In this document: piece by piece, positions 45,129 to 53,020 of the stretch
How positions within the stretch are numbered: position 1 is the stretch's first letter
Layout: every line of letters begins with the position of its first letter
From: Kutzneria kofuensis
GTDB lineage: Bacteria > Actinomycetota > Actinomycetes > Mycobacteriales > Pseudonocardiaceae
Direction of reading: 5' to 3'
Length of the DNA stretch: 64,000 nucleotides
NCBI RefSeq assembly: GCF_014203355.1
Contig: NZ_JACHIR010000001.1
Span: forward strand, 2,544,038 to 2,608,037
Translations under genes and position numbers: made by a program
The notes under the pieces: generated by a model
Database searches by the model: none
Seen by the model: the letters and a program-made list of their open reading frames with translations, nothing else
Told to the model about the DNA's origin: nothing

Positions 45129-45865
45129 CGGTAGTGGAGGGCGGCGTGGCGCTGGGCGGTGATGCGTTGGGCGATCAGCACGTCGGCGTCGGCGAACAGG
45201 GCCTGCCAGTTCGGCAGCCGGGTGGTCTGGCCGGCGTGCTGGCGGGCCAGCCAGGTGGCGGCCGGCGTGAGGTAGCCGGGGGCCAGGTCGGCGACGGCGA
45301 CGAGGAGGGCGACGTCCTCCGACCGCGGGGACGCGGCCCAGCCGCCGAGCGCCCGCACGGCGACGGTCCGCAGGGTCAGACCGGCGGGGTGGATGGGCAC
45401 GCCGCCGTGGTCGACGAAGTACTGGGTCAGCGCCCCACGCTCGACCCGGCCGGCGGCGAGGTCCAGTTGCACGGACCGCCGGCTGCCGTCGGACAGCAGG
45501 TCGTCGCCCTGGCCGGCGACCCAATGGATGTCGGGGTGTTGGGCGAAGGCATCGATGGCGACGGCGAGTCCGTGCGGCAGCAGTAGGTCGTCGGAGTCGA
45601 GCACGTGCACCAGCTCGCCGCCGGCCCGGGCCAGCGCCAGGTTCCTCGTCACGGCGACACCGAGCGGCTCGCCGTTGGCCCCGTAGCGCGCGAACGGGAA
45701 GCCGTCGACGAGGTCGCGCAGCGCCGGTGAGGGGCCGTCCTCCTGGACGATCCACTCCAGCTCCCAGCCGGCCGGAAGCTCCTGCGCGGCAACGGATTTC
45801 CCCGCCTCGACCAGCAGCTCCGCCCGGTCGGCCAGCACCGGCGTGAGCACGGACACCAGCGGCAT
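45089..45865 (-). CDS. GT2 glycosyltransferase, fourth (last) of a tandem set
   Basis: The 258-residue protein begins PLVSVLTPVLADRAELLVEAGKSVAAQELPAGWELEWIVQEDG, with nucleotide-binding VTRNLALARA and DxD motif HVLDSDDLLLP. The C-terminal part has PIHPAGLTLRTVAVRALGGWAASPRSEDVALLVAVADL. All four tandem copies share this scheme. No membrane segment is present. Its start ATG 45865 overlaps the stop of the upstream copy by one base (TGATG). Its last twelve residues (ESRSGAHRM at the end) are read from the inverted repeat, so the 3' end may be worn. Acceptor and donor are unknown. Confidence 0.87.
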   Translation of the reverse strand: MPLVSVLTPVLADRAELLVEAGKSVAAQELPAGWELEWIVQEDGPSPALRDLVDGFPFARYGANGEPLGVAVTRNLALARAGGELVHVLDSDDLLLPHGLAVAIDAFAQHPDIHWVAGQGDDLLSDGSRRSVQLDLAAGRVERGALTQYFVDHGGVPIHPAGLTLRTVAVRALGGWAASPRSEDVALLVAVADLAPGYLTPAATWLARQHAGQTTRLPNWQALFADADVLIAQRITAQRHAALHYRTPGESRSGAHRM

Positions 45866-46608
45866 CAGGCGCCCAACTCCAGGCCGAGCTCGCGCAGCGC
45901 CGCCAGGCGCTGGCGGACCATGGTCATCGACTCCTCGCGCAGCGTCCGCCAGCCGTGCTCGCCGGTGGTCTGCGAGGCGTGCCACCGGTGTAGCCACGTC
46001 ACTTCCGGCGTGATGTAGCCGGGCGTCAACTCGGCCAGCGCGACGAACAGGGCGCTGTCCTCGGATCGCGGATTCGCGCCCCAGCCGCCGAGCGCGCGGA
46101 CGGTCCGGGTGCGCATGGTCAGCCCGGCGCAGTGGATCGGCGGCTCGCCGCGCTCGGCGGTGAACTCGTTGATCTTGCCGGCCTCGACGTAGCCGGCCGG
46201 GTACTCCAGCGCGAACGACTTGCGGGTGTCGTCGGGCAGCAGGTCGTCGGCCTGCGCGGCGACCCAGTGCACTGCGGGATGCGCCCGGAACGCTTCCAGC
46301 GCAACAGAAAGAGCGTCGGGCAGCAGCTCGTCGTCGGAGTCGAGCACGTGCACCAGCTCACCGTCGACCCGGGTCAGCGCGAGGTTGCGGGTGGTGGCGA
46401 TGCCGAGCTGCTCGCCGTGCGCGGCGTGCCGGGCGAACGGGAACCGCTCCACCACACCGGCCAGCGACGGCTCGGGGCCGTCCTCCTGGACCACCCACTC
46501 CAGCCGCCACCCGTCGGGAAGCCGTTGCGCGGCAACGCTTTCCCCGGCCCGGGCGAGCAGGTCGGCCCGGCCGGCGTGGGCCGCGGTCAGCACGGACAGC
46601 AGTGGCAT
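45865..46608 (-). CDS. GT2 glycosyltransferase, third of a tandem set
   Basis: The 247-residue protein shares the set's layout: PLLSVLTAAHAGRADLLARAGESVAAQRLPDGW, VQEDGPEPSL, ATTRNLALTRVDGELVHVLDSDDELLP (DxD) and PPIHCAGLTMRTRTVRALGGWGANPRSEDSALFVALAELTPGYI. The changed residues in the acceptor half suggest a different acceptor from its neighbours. ATG 46608 overlaps the next upstream gene's stop (TGATG-type junction) and its own stop overlaps the downstream start. Confidence 0.88.
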   Translation of the reverse strand: MPLLSVLTAAHAGRADLLARAGESVAAQRLPDGWRLEWVVQEDGPEPSLAGVVERFPFARHAAHGEQLGIATTRNLALTRVDGELVHVLDSDDELLPDALSVALEAFRAHPAVHWVAAQADDLLPDDTRKSFALEYPAGYVEAGKINEFTAERGEPPIHCAGLTMRTRTVRALGGWGANPRSEDSALFVALAELTPGYITPEVTWLHRWHASQTTGEHGWRTLREESMTMVRQRLAALRELGLELGA

Positions 46609-47330
46609 CAGTTCGTCCCCATCCGCAGCCCCAGTGCCCTGGCGGCGGCAAGTCGTTGGTGGATCATCAGGTACGACTCGGCGTGCAGCGTGCCCCAGCC
46701 GGGTTGCCGCACCGTCTGCCCGTCGTGGCAGCGGTAGACCCAACTCGGTGTGGCATCGACATATCCGGGCGTCAGCTCGGAGATCGCCGCCACGAGTTCG
46801 ATGTCCTCGGCCCGCGGGTTGGCACACCAGCCGCCGACGGCCCGCACGGTCGCGGTCCGCGCGGTCAGGCCGGCGCAGTGGATCGGCGAGCGCCGGTGCT
46901 CCCGCACGTACGCGCCGATCGCGCCGGGGCCGTGCAACCCCTCGGGCAGCAACTGGAAGTACACCGCGTCGGCCATCCGGGGGCGGCCGGCCACCCAGTG
47001 GATCTCCGGATACGCGGCGAACCTCGCCAGAGCGCCGGCCAGGGCACCGGGCAGGAGCAGGTCATCGGAGTCGAGCACGCGGACGAGTTCGCCGCGAACC
47101 CTTGCCAGCGCCAGGTTTCTCGTCACCGCAACGCCCAACTGCTCGCCGTTGGCCTGGTATTCGGCGGCCGGCACGGCGTCGGCGAGGCCGGGGTTCGAAC
47201 CGTCCTCCTGGACGACCCACTCCAGCTCCCAGCCGGGCGGAAGCTCCTGCGCCGCAACGGATGCGCCGGCGGCGGCCAGCACCTCGGCGCGGTCGCCGTG
47301 CACGGCCGTGAGCACGGACAGCAGCGGCAT
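46608..47330 (-). CDS. GT2 glycosyltransferase, second of a tandem set
   Basis: The 240-residue protein has LLSVLTAVHGDRAEVLAAAGASVAAQELPPGWELEWVVQEDG, AVTRNLALARVRGELVRVLDSDDLLLPGAL (DxD) and SPIHCAGLTARTATVRAVGGWCANPRAEDIELVAAISELTPGY. It differs from the others in the middle (RPRMADAVYFQLLPEGL). ATG 47330 overlaps the stop of the first gene by one base; a GTG nine bases upstream is less likely. Cytosolic. Confidence 0.88.
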   Translation of the reverse strand: MPLLSVLTAVHGDRAEVLAAAGASVAAQELPPGWELEWVVQEDGSNPGLADAVPAAEYQANGEQLGVAVTRNLALARVRGELVRVLDSDDLLLPGALAGALARFAAYPEIHWVAGRPRMADAVYFQLLPEGLHGPGAIGAYVREHRRSPIHCAGLTARTATVRAVGGWCANPRAEDIELVAAISELTPGYVDATPSWVYRCHDGQTVRQPGWGTLHAESYLMIHQRLAAARALGLRMGTN

Positions 47331-48067
47331 CAGACCCACGCCTTGAGTCGGCGCATCGACTCGATGCGCTGCCGGATCACCGTCCAGCAGGCGGGATCCA
47401 GGTCCGGCCAGTCGTCGGCGCGGGTCATCTGCCCGGGATGCTGCCGGTACAGCCAGGTGACCTCGGGCGTGTGGAAGCCGGCGGCGATCTCGGCGACGGC
47501 CACCACCAGCGCCATGTCCTCGGCCCGTGGCAGCGCCGCCCAGCCGCCGACCGCGCGGGCGAGGTCGGTGCGCAGCGTCAGGCCGGCCGGGTGGAACGGG
47601 CCGCGGCCGTGTTCGAGCAGGTAGTCGTTGACCGCGCCGGCCTCGACCCGGCCGGTCGGCGAGATCGGCTCGAAGCTCACCCGGCGGCCGTCCGGCATCA
47701 GGTTGTCGGCCTGGCCCGCGACCCAGCCGATGTCGGGGTGCCGATCGAACGCGTCGATCACCGTGGCCAGACCGCCGGGCGCCAGCAGGTCGTCCGAGTC
47801 AAGGACGTGAACCAGGTCGCCGCGGGCCCGGGACAGCGCCAGGTTCCGGGTGTCGGCCACCCCCATCCGGACCCCGAGCGCCCGGTGGGACGCCGCCGGA
47901 AAACCGGCCGCGACCTGCGCCAACACCGGCTCCGGGCCGTCCTCCTCGATGATCCACTCCAGCTCCCAGCCGGCCGGCAGGACCTGCGCGGCCAGGCTCT
48001 CGCCGGTGGCCGGCAGCAGCGCGGCGCGGTCGGCGTGCGCGGCGGTCAGCACCGAGACCAGAGGCAT
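47330..48067 (-). CDS. GT2 glycosyltransferase, first of a tandem set
   Basis: The 245-residue protein begins PLVSVLTAAHADRAALLPATGESLAAQVLPAGWELEWIIEEDG, with ADTRNLALSRARGDLVHVLDSDDLLAPGGL (DxD) and GPFHPAGLTLRTDLARAVGGWAALPRAEDMALVVAVAEIAAGF. It heads the operon of four. The acceptor side (HPxGQMTR near the C terminus) is also kept. The DUF2165 gene is divergent, 72 bases away. The set would build or decorate one glycan stepwise, or provide variants; this is inference. Confidence 0.88.
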   Translation of the reverse strand: MPLVSVLTAAHADRAALLPATGESLAAQVLPAGWELEWIIEEDGPEPVLAQVAAGFPAASHRALGVRMGVADTRNLALSRARGDLVHVLDSDDLLAPGGLATVIDAFDRHPDIGWVAGQADNLMPDGRRVSFEPISPTGRVEAGAVNDYLLEHGRGPFHPAGLTLRTDLARAVGGWAALPRAEDMALVVAVAEIAAGFHTPEVTWLYRQHPGQMTRADDWPDLDPACWTVIRQRIESMRRLKAWV

Positions 48068-48126
48068 GACCGTGAACGTACTGGAGAGTCCCGTCGAATC
48101 ATGCCCAGGGTGACCAACAGCCCACG

Positions 48127-48132
48127 TAGAGT
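48127..48132 (+). promoter_or_regulatory. Putative -10 box (TAGAGT) for the leaderless DUF2165 gene
   Basis: TAGAGT ends seven bases before the ATG at 48140, with no ribosome binding site between them. Fits the leaderless pattern of four other genes in the window. Confidence 0.4.
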
Positions 48133-48139
48133 CCCCGCC

Positions 48140-48673
48140 ATGCGTCTTCTCTCGAGACTGGGCGGCCTACCGGTGGTCGTCGGGGTGCTCACCGCTATCA
48201 GCGCGCTGCAGCTCGCGCTGATCACGATCGGCAACATCACGGACTACGACACGAACTACGCGTTCGTGCAGCACGTGTTCGCGATGGACACCACGTTCAA
48301 GTCGCCCCACCTGATGTGGCGGGCCATCACCAGCCCCGGCCTGGTGACCGCGGCCTACGTGCTGATCATCATCTGGGAGGGGCTGGCCGCGATCGCGCTG
48401 ATCGCCGCCGTCGTCGCCTGGATCCGGGGCAGCGCGCTGGCCGCGCGGCTGTCCTCGCTGGGCTGGCTGATGGAGGCGATGCTGTTCGGCGGCGGCTTCA
48501 TCGCCATCGGCGGCGAGTACTTCCAGATGTGGCAGTCCTCGAAGTGGAACGGCCTCACCGCCGCGCTGCAGAACGTGATCATCGCCTCCGTCGGCCTGAT
48601 CCTCACCCACCTCGCCGCGTCACGCCGAGAGCGCGCACGGGACCTCGAGGTAGACCACGGTCGGGCCGCCTAG
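48140..48673 (+). CDS. DUF2165 small integral membrane protein
   Basis: The 177-residue protein has four membrane segments and DUF2165 landmarks: NITDYDTNYAFVQHVFAMDTTFKSPHLMWRAI, IIWEGLAAIALIAAVVAW and GGEYFQMWQSSKWNGLTAALQN. Function is unknown; homologues are found in operons with no fixed partner. Its 3' end overlaps the convergent sensor kinase by 54 bases, where the terminal residues (RRERARDLEVDHGRAA) are charged and may not be conserved. Confidence 0.85.
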   Translation: MRLLSRLGGLPVVVGVLTAISALQLALITIGNITDYDTNYAFVQHVFAMDTTFKSPHLMWRAITSPGLVTAAYVLIIIWEGLAAIALIAAVVAWIRGSALAARLSSLGWLMEAMLFGGGFIAIGGEYFQMWQSSKWNGLTAALQNVIIASVGLILTHLAASRRERARDLEVDHGRAA

Positions 48674-49870
48674 CGGGCTCGTCACCAACACCGTTCCGTC
48701 GAACGCGGCCAGCCGGCGCTCCAGCCCGTGCAGGCCGCCACCCGGCTCGACGCTGGCGCCGCCACGCCCGTCGTCGCCGACGACGGCGACAAGTTTCCCG
48801 TCCGAATAGGACAGCCGCAGCCAGACGTGGTCCGCCGCCCCGTGCTTGGCCGAGTTGGTCAGCGCCTCGGCGATCGCGAAGTACACCGCCGACTCCACCG
48901 GCTCCGGCGGCCGGCCCGGCAGGTCGATGGCGACCTGCACCGGCACCACCTGGGCCAGCGCCAGCGCCTGCAACGCCCCCTCCAGACCCCGGTCGGCCAG
49001 CACCGGCGGCAGAATCCCCCGCACCAGCCCGCGCAGCTCGGCCAGCGCGCTGTTGGTGGACTCCCGGGCCTCGGCCAGCAACTGCTTGGCCGCCTCCGGG
49101 TTGTCGTCCACCGTCTCCTCGGCCATGCCCAGGCTCATGCCCAACGCCACCAGCCGCGCCTGCGCCCCGTCGTGCAGGTCCCGCTCGATCCGCCGCAGCT
49201 CGGCGGCGTGCGAGTCGACGGACACCGCCCGCGACTCCGACAGCTGCGCCACCCGCGTGGTCAGCTGCGTGTTGGCCACCGCCGTCTCGGTCGGCCCGAG
49301 CAGGCCGGCGATCACCGTGGCGTTCAGCCACATCAGCCGGGGCGACACCCACACCCAGAAGATCAGCTCGGCCACGCCGAACGGGACCATCCACAGGCTC
49401 TCGGCCTCGCTGCGCACCTCCAGCGCGCCGATCGAGGTGATGCTGACCCCGGGCGGCACGAACAGGCCGTACCAGAGCGGCATCGTCACCCAGAACAGGC
49501 CGCCGAGCAGCAGCGCCACCACCAGGATGTTGGTGAGCAGGCCGACGAGCACGTTGGCCAGCAGCCAGGACAGGTCCCGCCAGGTGGCCGGGTCGCCGGC
49601 CGCGATGCGGAACCGCGCCACCCAGTTGTCCTCGGGCCGGATCGGCCGGTACGGGCGCGGCACCTCGCGGCCGAGCAGGCTGCCCGCGATCGACCGGTGC
49701 AGGTCGGCGAACCGGCGGCACAGCGCCACGGCGGCGATCACCGCCGGCACGCCGACCCAGATCGGGATCAGCGCCGTGGCGACGATCACGAAGACCAGCA
49801 CCGGGATGCCCAGCAGGCTGGCCACGGCCAGGCCGAGGGCCACCGGCACGAGCCGCAGTCGCGTGGTCAT
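48620..49870 (-). CDS. Orphan sensor histidine kinase (single sensor module)
   Basis: The 416-residue kinase has membrane segments and one copy of the sensor module seen twice in the kinase at 30708 (GREVPRPYRPIRPEDNW...DLSWLLANVLVGLLT). HisKA_3 has phospho-acceptor His233 in RIERDLHDGAQARLVALGMSL and the HATPase has AEALTNSAKHG and DDGRGGASVEPGGGLHGLERRL. It lacks a response regulator next to it. Its stop is followed at once by the convergent DUF2165 gene, so a partner may have been lost. ATG 49870 is used. Confidence 0.9.
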   Translation of the reverse strand: MTTRLRLVPVALGLAVASLLGIPVLVFVIVATALIPIWVGVPAVIAAVALCRRFADLHRSIAGSLLGREVPRPYRPIRPEDNWVARFRIAAGDPATWRDLSWLLANVLVGLLTNILVVALLLGGLFWVTMPLWYGLFVPPGVSITSIGALEVRSEAESLWMVPFGVAELIFWVWVSPRLMWLNATVIAGLLGPTETAVANTQLTTRVAQLSESRAVSVDSHAAELRRIERDLHDGAQARLVALGMSLGMAEETVDDNPEAAKQLLAEARESTNSALAELRGLVRGILPPVLADRGLEGALQALALAQVVPVQVAIDLPGRPPEPVESAVYFAIAEALTNSAKHGAADHVWLRLSYSDGKLVAVVGDDGRGGASVEPGGGLHGLERRLAAFDGTVLVTSPLGGPTVVYLEVPCALSA

Positions 49871-49914
49871 ACGGGAGACCAGGGTGATCTGTGGGGCCAC
49901 AACAGCCATTCTCC

Positions 49915-50847
49915 CTACGCTCGACCGGTGGAAAGCCGCTTTGCGGCAAGTCGGGCCGGGTCCGGCCAGCGCACGTCGTGGGCCCAGCCGAGCTTCTCGA
50001 AGATCCAGATGACCCGGGCGCTGGGGTCGACCTGGCCGGGCAGCGCGCCGTGGCGGGCGCAGGTGGGGTCACTGTGGTGCAGGTTGTGCCAGGACTCCCC
50101 CATGCTCAGCACGGCCAGCCAGCCCACGTTGCGGGACTTGTCCCGGACCTCGAACTCCTCGTCGCCGAAGGTGTGGCAGATCGAGTTGATCGACCACGTG
50201 ACGTGGTGCAGCAGCGCGATGCGGACCAGGGAGCCCCAGAAGAACGCCGTCACCGCGCCCTGCCACGACATGCTCCACAACCCGCCGACCAGCGCCGGCG
50301 CCAGCAGCGACACCGCGACCAGCGATTCGAAGCGCCGATGCACCGTCCGGATCGCCGGATCGGCCAGCAGGTCGGGGCAGAACCGCTCGGCCGAGGTTCG
50401 CTCACGGTCGAACAGCCAGCCGACGTGCGCGTAGGCCAGGCCCTTGGCCAGCGCCTTCCAGTCCGAGCCGAACCGCCACGGCGAGTGCGGGTCGCCGGCC
50501 CGGTCGGCGTACTTGTGGTGCCGGCGGTGCGTGGCGACCCAGTCGATCACGCCCATCTCCAGCGCCAGGCTGCCGGCCACGGCCAGGGCCACCCGCAGCG
50601 CGGGCCCGGCGCGGAACGAGCCGTGCGTGAACAGCCGGTGGAATCCGACCGTCACGCCGAATCCGGACACGAAGTAGAACACCAACATGATCACCACGTC
50701 GTGCCAGCCGAGGCCCCAGCCCCAGGCCAGCGGCACGGCGGCGAGCAGGGCGAGGAACGGCACCACGACGAACACGGCCAGCAGCACCTGTTCCAGGGCG
50801 CCCTTCGGCTCGGGATCGATGTCGGGCCTGGCCAGCGTGGTGGACAC
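49915..50847 (-). CDS. Acyl-CoA/acyl-lipid delta-9-type fatty acid desaturase
   Basis: The 310-residue membrane protein has the three histidine boxes HRLFTH, HRRHHKYAD and NLHHSD that hold the di-iron centre, and four or more membrane segments. It introduces a cis double bond (delta-9 type) into saturated fatty acyl chains. GTG 50847 is chosen because GGAGGTGTGC precedes it and gives the normal N terminus (STTLARPDIDPEPK). The rest of the redox chain is not encoded nearby. Confidence 0.93.
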   Translation of the reverse strand: MSTTLARPDIDPEPKGALEQVLLAVFVVVPFLALLAAVPLAWGWGLGWHDVVIMLVFYFVSGFGVTVGFHRLFTHGSFRAGPALRVALAVAGSLALEMGVIDWVATHRRHHKYADRAGDPHSPWRFGSDWKALAKGLAYAHVGWLFDRERTSAERFCPDLLADPAIRTVHRRFESLVAVSLLAPALVGGLWSMSWQGAVTAFFWGSLVRIALLHHVTWSINSICHTFGDEEFEVRDKSRNVGWLAVLSMGESWHNLHHSDPTCARHGALPGQVDPSARVIWIFEKLGWAHDVRWPDPARLAAKRLSTGRA

Positions 50848-50998
50848 GCACACCTCCGGGGGGTTCGAACGTGTCCCAAACACTGCCGGGTGGGGAAGCG
50901 CAGGTCAGGATGCCTGGACTCCGAAGTGATGGTGGGCTTAGACCTACTGTCGAATCCCGCACCGACCAACCCGCCACGGGTGATTGGACTGCTCGCAC

Positions 50999-51928
50999 AT
51001 GACCGCTGAAACCTCGCTGCCCGTCCAGGTCGTCGACACCATGGAGCACCTCGACGGCCGCCACGCCGGCTACCGGCGCGCGCACGCCCGCGGCGCGTGC
51101 TTCACGGCCACGTTCACGCCGACCGGCGACGCCGCGAAGTACACGACCGCCGCTCACCTGTCCGGCGAGCCCGTGTCGGCCACGGTGCGCTTCTCCAACG
51201 GCAGCGGCAATCCGGCCATGCCGGACAACCAGCCGGGCGGGCGGGGCATGGCCGTCAAGTTCCAGCTGCCCGACGGCACGGCGACCGACCTGATCGGGGT
51301 GAACCTTCCTCGGTTCCTGGTCGCGACCCCGGAGCAGTTCCTGGACCTGGTGCGCGCGCTGGCCGCCGACAAGGACGCCGGCAAGGGCGACCAGGCGCAC
51401 CTGCAGGCCTTCCTGGCGCAGAACCCCGGCTCGGTGCCGGCGTTCCAGGCGCTGGGCGCGATGGGCGTGCCGGCCAGCTTCGGCACCACCGGCTACCAGG
51501 CGCTGCACGCGTTCATCTGGGTCAACGCCGACGGCGACCGGCAGGCCGTGCGCTACCGCTGGGCGCCGGACCTGGGCGAGCAGAACCTGGACGCCGACCA
51601 GATCGCCGACCAGGAGGAGCAGTTCCTCATCGGCGAGTTCGTGGAGCGCCTCAAGGGCGGCCCCGTGACCTTCACCCTGCACGTCACGCTGGCCGACCCG
51701 AGCGACCCCACCGACGACGCCACCCGGGTGTGGCCGGCCGACCGGCCGGAGATCGTGGTCGGGCAGCTGGCCATCACCGGTGAGGTCGACGACCAGGACC
51801 ACTGGGCGGCCCAGATCTTCGACCCCACCAACGTGACGCCGGGTGTCGAGCTGTCCGACGACCCGCTGCCCCGGCTGCGCAACGCCGCGTACTCGGTGTC
51901 GTACGACCGCCGCAGCCACGGCCGGTGA
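50999..51928 (+). CDS. Catalase-related haem peroxidase (SrpA-like)
   Basis: The 309-residue protein is a small catalase-family haem protein. It has the distal His in RRAHARGACFTATFTPTG, the SATVRFSNGSGNPAMPDNQPGGRGMAVKFQLPDG core and Tyr in LPRLRNAAYSVSY as probable haem ligand region. It lacks the C-terminal parts of full catalases, as in the SrpA-like peroxidase group. Likely reduces peroxides in the cytosol or after export; no signal peptide is seen. ATG 50999 is used. Repeat copy D follows. Confidence 0.88.
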   Translation: MTAETSLPVQVVDTMEHLDGRHAGYRRAHARGACFTATFTPTGDAAKYTTAAHLSGEPVSATVRFSNGSGNPAMPDNQPGGRGMAVKFQLPDGTATDLIGVNLPRFLVATPEQFLDLVRALAADKDAGKGDQAHLQAFLAQNPGSVPAFQALGAMGVPASFGTTGYQALHAFIWVNADGDRQAVRYRWAPDLGEQNLDADQIADQEEQFLIGEFVERLKGGPVTFTLHVTLADPSDPTDDATRVWPADRPEIVVGQLAITGEVDDQDHWAAQIFDPTNVTPGVELSDDPLPRLRNAAYSVSYDRRSHGR

Positions 51929-51939
51929 GTTCCAGCCGT

Positions 51940-52000
51940 TGACTGTGCTCATGCCGCGCGTTCCGGGCGGCAACGATGTCATCGACGTGGTTGCTGCCCG
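51940..52000 (-). repeat. Dispersed nested-stem element, short copy D
   Basis: CTGTGCTCATG is followed by the palindrome CCGCGCG-TTC-CGGGCGG (51954-51970, one mismatch) and an arm GGGCGGCAAC (51965-51974) pairing with GTTGCTGCCC (51990-51999). A CGATG-T-CATCG stem fills the loop. It shares its leading block and palindrome with copies A-C but lacks their longer inner stem. It sits between the catalase-like gene and the truncated permease. Confidence 0.6.
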
Positions 52001-52239
52001 GGCCGGCCCAAGCGGATTCGTCCCGCCGACACTGCGCTGTCCGCGTATGCGACACCGAACATCGCCGTGTTGGCGACTCCCCAGTCCAGCGCTCCCACCG
52101 CCAGGCGGTGCATCTGCCCTCCCGCATCGGACATCAGTCCGAACAGGACGATGAACAGCAGCGGGAACGCGAAGGTGAAGAACAGCGCGATCCTGTTGCG
52201 CACCATGGACAGCAGGTACGCGCCCGCGGCCGCGGTCAT
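51979..52239 (-). pseudogene. Truncated ABC-2 type permease
   Basis: The 86-codon frame encodes the start of an ABC-2 permease: AGAYLLSMVRNRIALFFTFAFPLLFIVLFGLMSDAG and then GALDWGVANTAMFGVAYADSAV, the first membrane segment and the following loop. It then continues as low-complexity AGRIRLGRPGQQPRR and stops inside repeat copy D. About 150 residues with the remaining membrane segments are missing, so it cannot be a working permease. The stop of the ABC ATPase remnant overlaps its start (GTCATGAC). Confidence 0.75.
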
Positions 52240-52706
52240 GACGCCACCAACGCCAGGTAGGCGTCTTCCAGGCTGGTCGCACCGGTCCGCTCACGGAGCC
52301 CGGCCGGTGTGTCCACCGCGACGATCCGTCCACTCTGGATAATCGCCACCCGGTCGCACAGCGACTCGGCCTCGTCGGCGCCGGAGAGGGAAACCCGGTG
52401 CAGGGCGGCGACCCGCCGGAGGTGCTCCAGGGCCGTGTGCCGAGTGAAGAACGCGGCGGACTGGGTCTGAATGCCCATGCGTGCCAACAGGTCCAGATCG
52501 CGCGGCCACGGTTGCCTGCCGAACACGCGGACCGTGCCGGAGTCGGCCGGGCGCAGGCCCTCGACGATCTCCACCAGCGTCGACTTGCCGGCCCCGTTCG
52601 GGCCGAGCACGCCGAAGAACTCCCCCTCGCCGACCGACAGCGTGACGCCGTCGACGGCCTGTCTCGGCCCGTAGCGCTGGCGCAGGTTCTCGATCTCGAT
52701 GATCAC
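52236..52706 (-). pseudogene. ABC transporter ATPase with signature and Walker B deleted
   Basis: The 156-residue product has an intact Walker A (GPNGAGKST, 35-43) and a normal Q-loop region (GIQTQSAAFF). At residues ~109-111 the sequence jumps from HRVSLSG to ADEAESLCDRVAIIQSGRIVAV, which in normal proteins lies ~90 residues later after LSGGQ, the Walker B LDEPT and the H-loop. The ABC signature and Walker B are thus removed, still in frame. It cannot hydrolyse ATP as a dimer. Its partner permease is truncated too. Confidence 0.82.
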
Positions 52707-53020
52707 GGCGGTTCCCCCTTGGGTCCCAGCAGGGCCCGCAGGCCCTCGGTGTACGCCTCGAACGCCCGCCGGCCCGCCGTCGTCAGGGCGACGTAGGTGA
52801 CGGGCGTGCGGCGCTCGTGGGTCTTGCTGATCTCCACGTACCCGGCGTCCTCCAGCTTGCGGAGGTGCGTGGACAGGTTGCCGGCGGTCATGTCCAGAAG
52901 TTGTTGCAGCCGCGGGAAGGTCAGCCGGTCGCCGGGCGCGAGGGTGGACAGCGCCACCATCACGCGCAGCCGCGCCTGGGCGTGGATGACCGGGTCGAGC
53001 TCCGGCCACGACTCGGTCAT
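52703..53020 (-). CDS. Winged-helix transcriptional regulator (HTH_34 / MarR-like)
   Basis: The 105-residue regulator has LDPVIHAQARLRVMVALSTLAPGDRLTFPRLQQLLDMTAGNLSTHLRKLEDAGYVEISKTHERRTPVTYVALTTAGRRAF, a short winged helix. It overlaps the ABC ATPase remnant by four bases and the membrane gene upstream by four. In this layout it probably represses the operon from the ACTTTGT palindrome upstream of the first gene. Regulator looks intact although the transporter it controls is decayed. Confidence 0.85.
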   Translation of the reverse strand: MTESWPELDPVIHAQARLRVMVALSTLAPGDRLTFPRLQQLLDMTAGNLSTHLRKLEDAGYVEISKTHERRTPVTYVALTTAGRRAFEAYTEGLRALLGPKGEPP

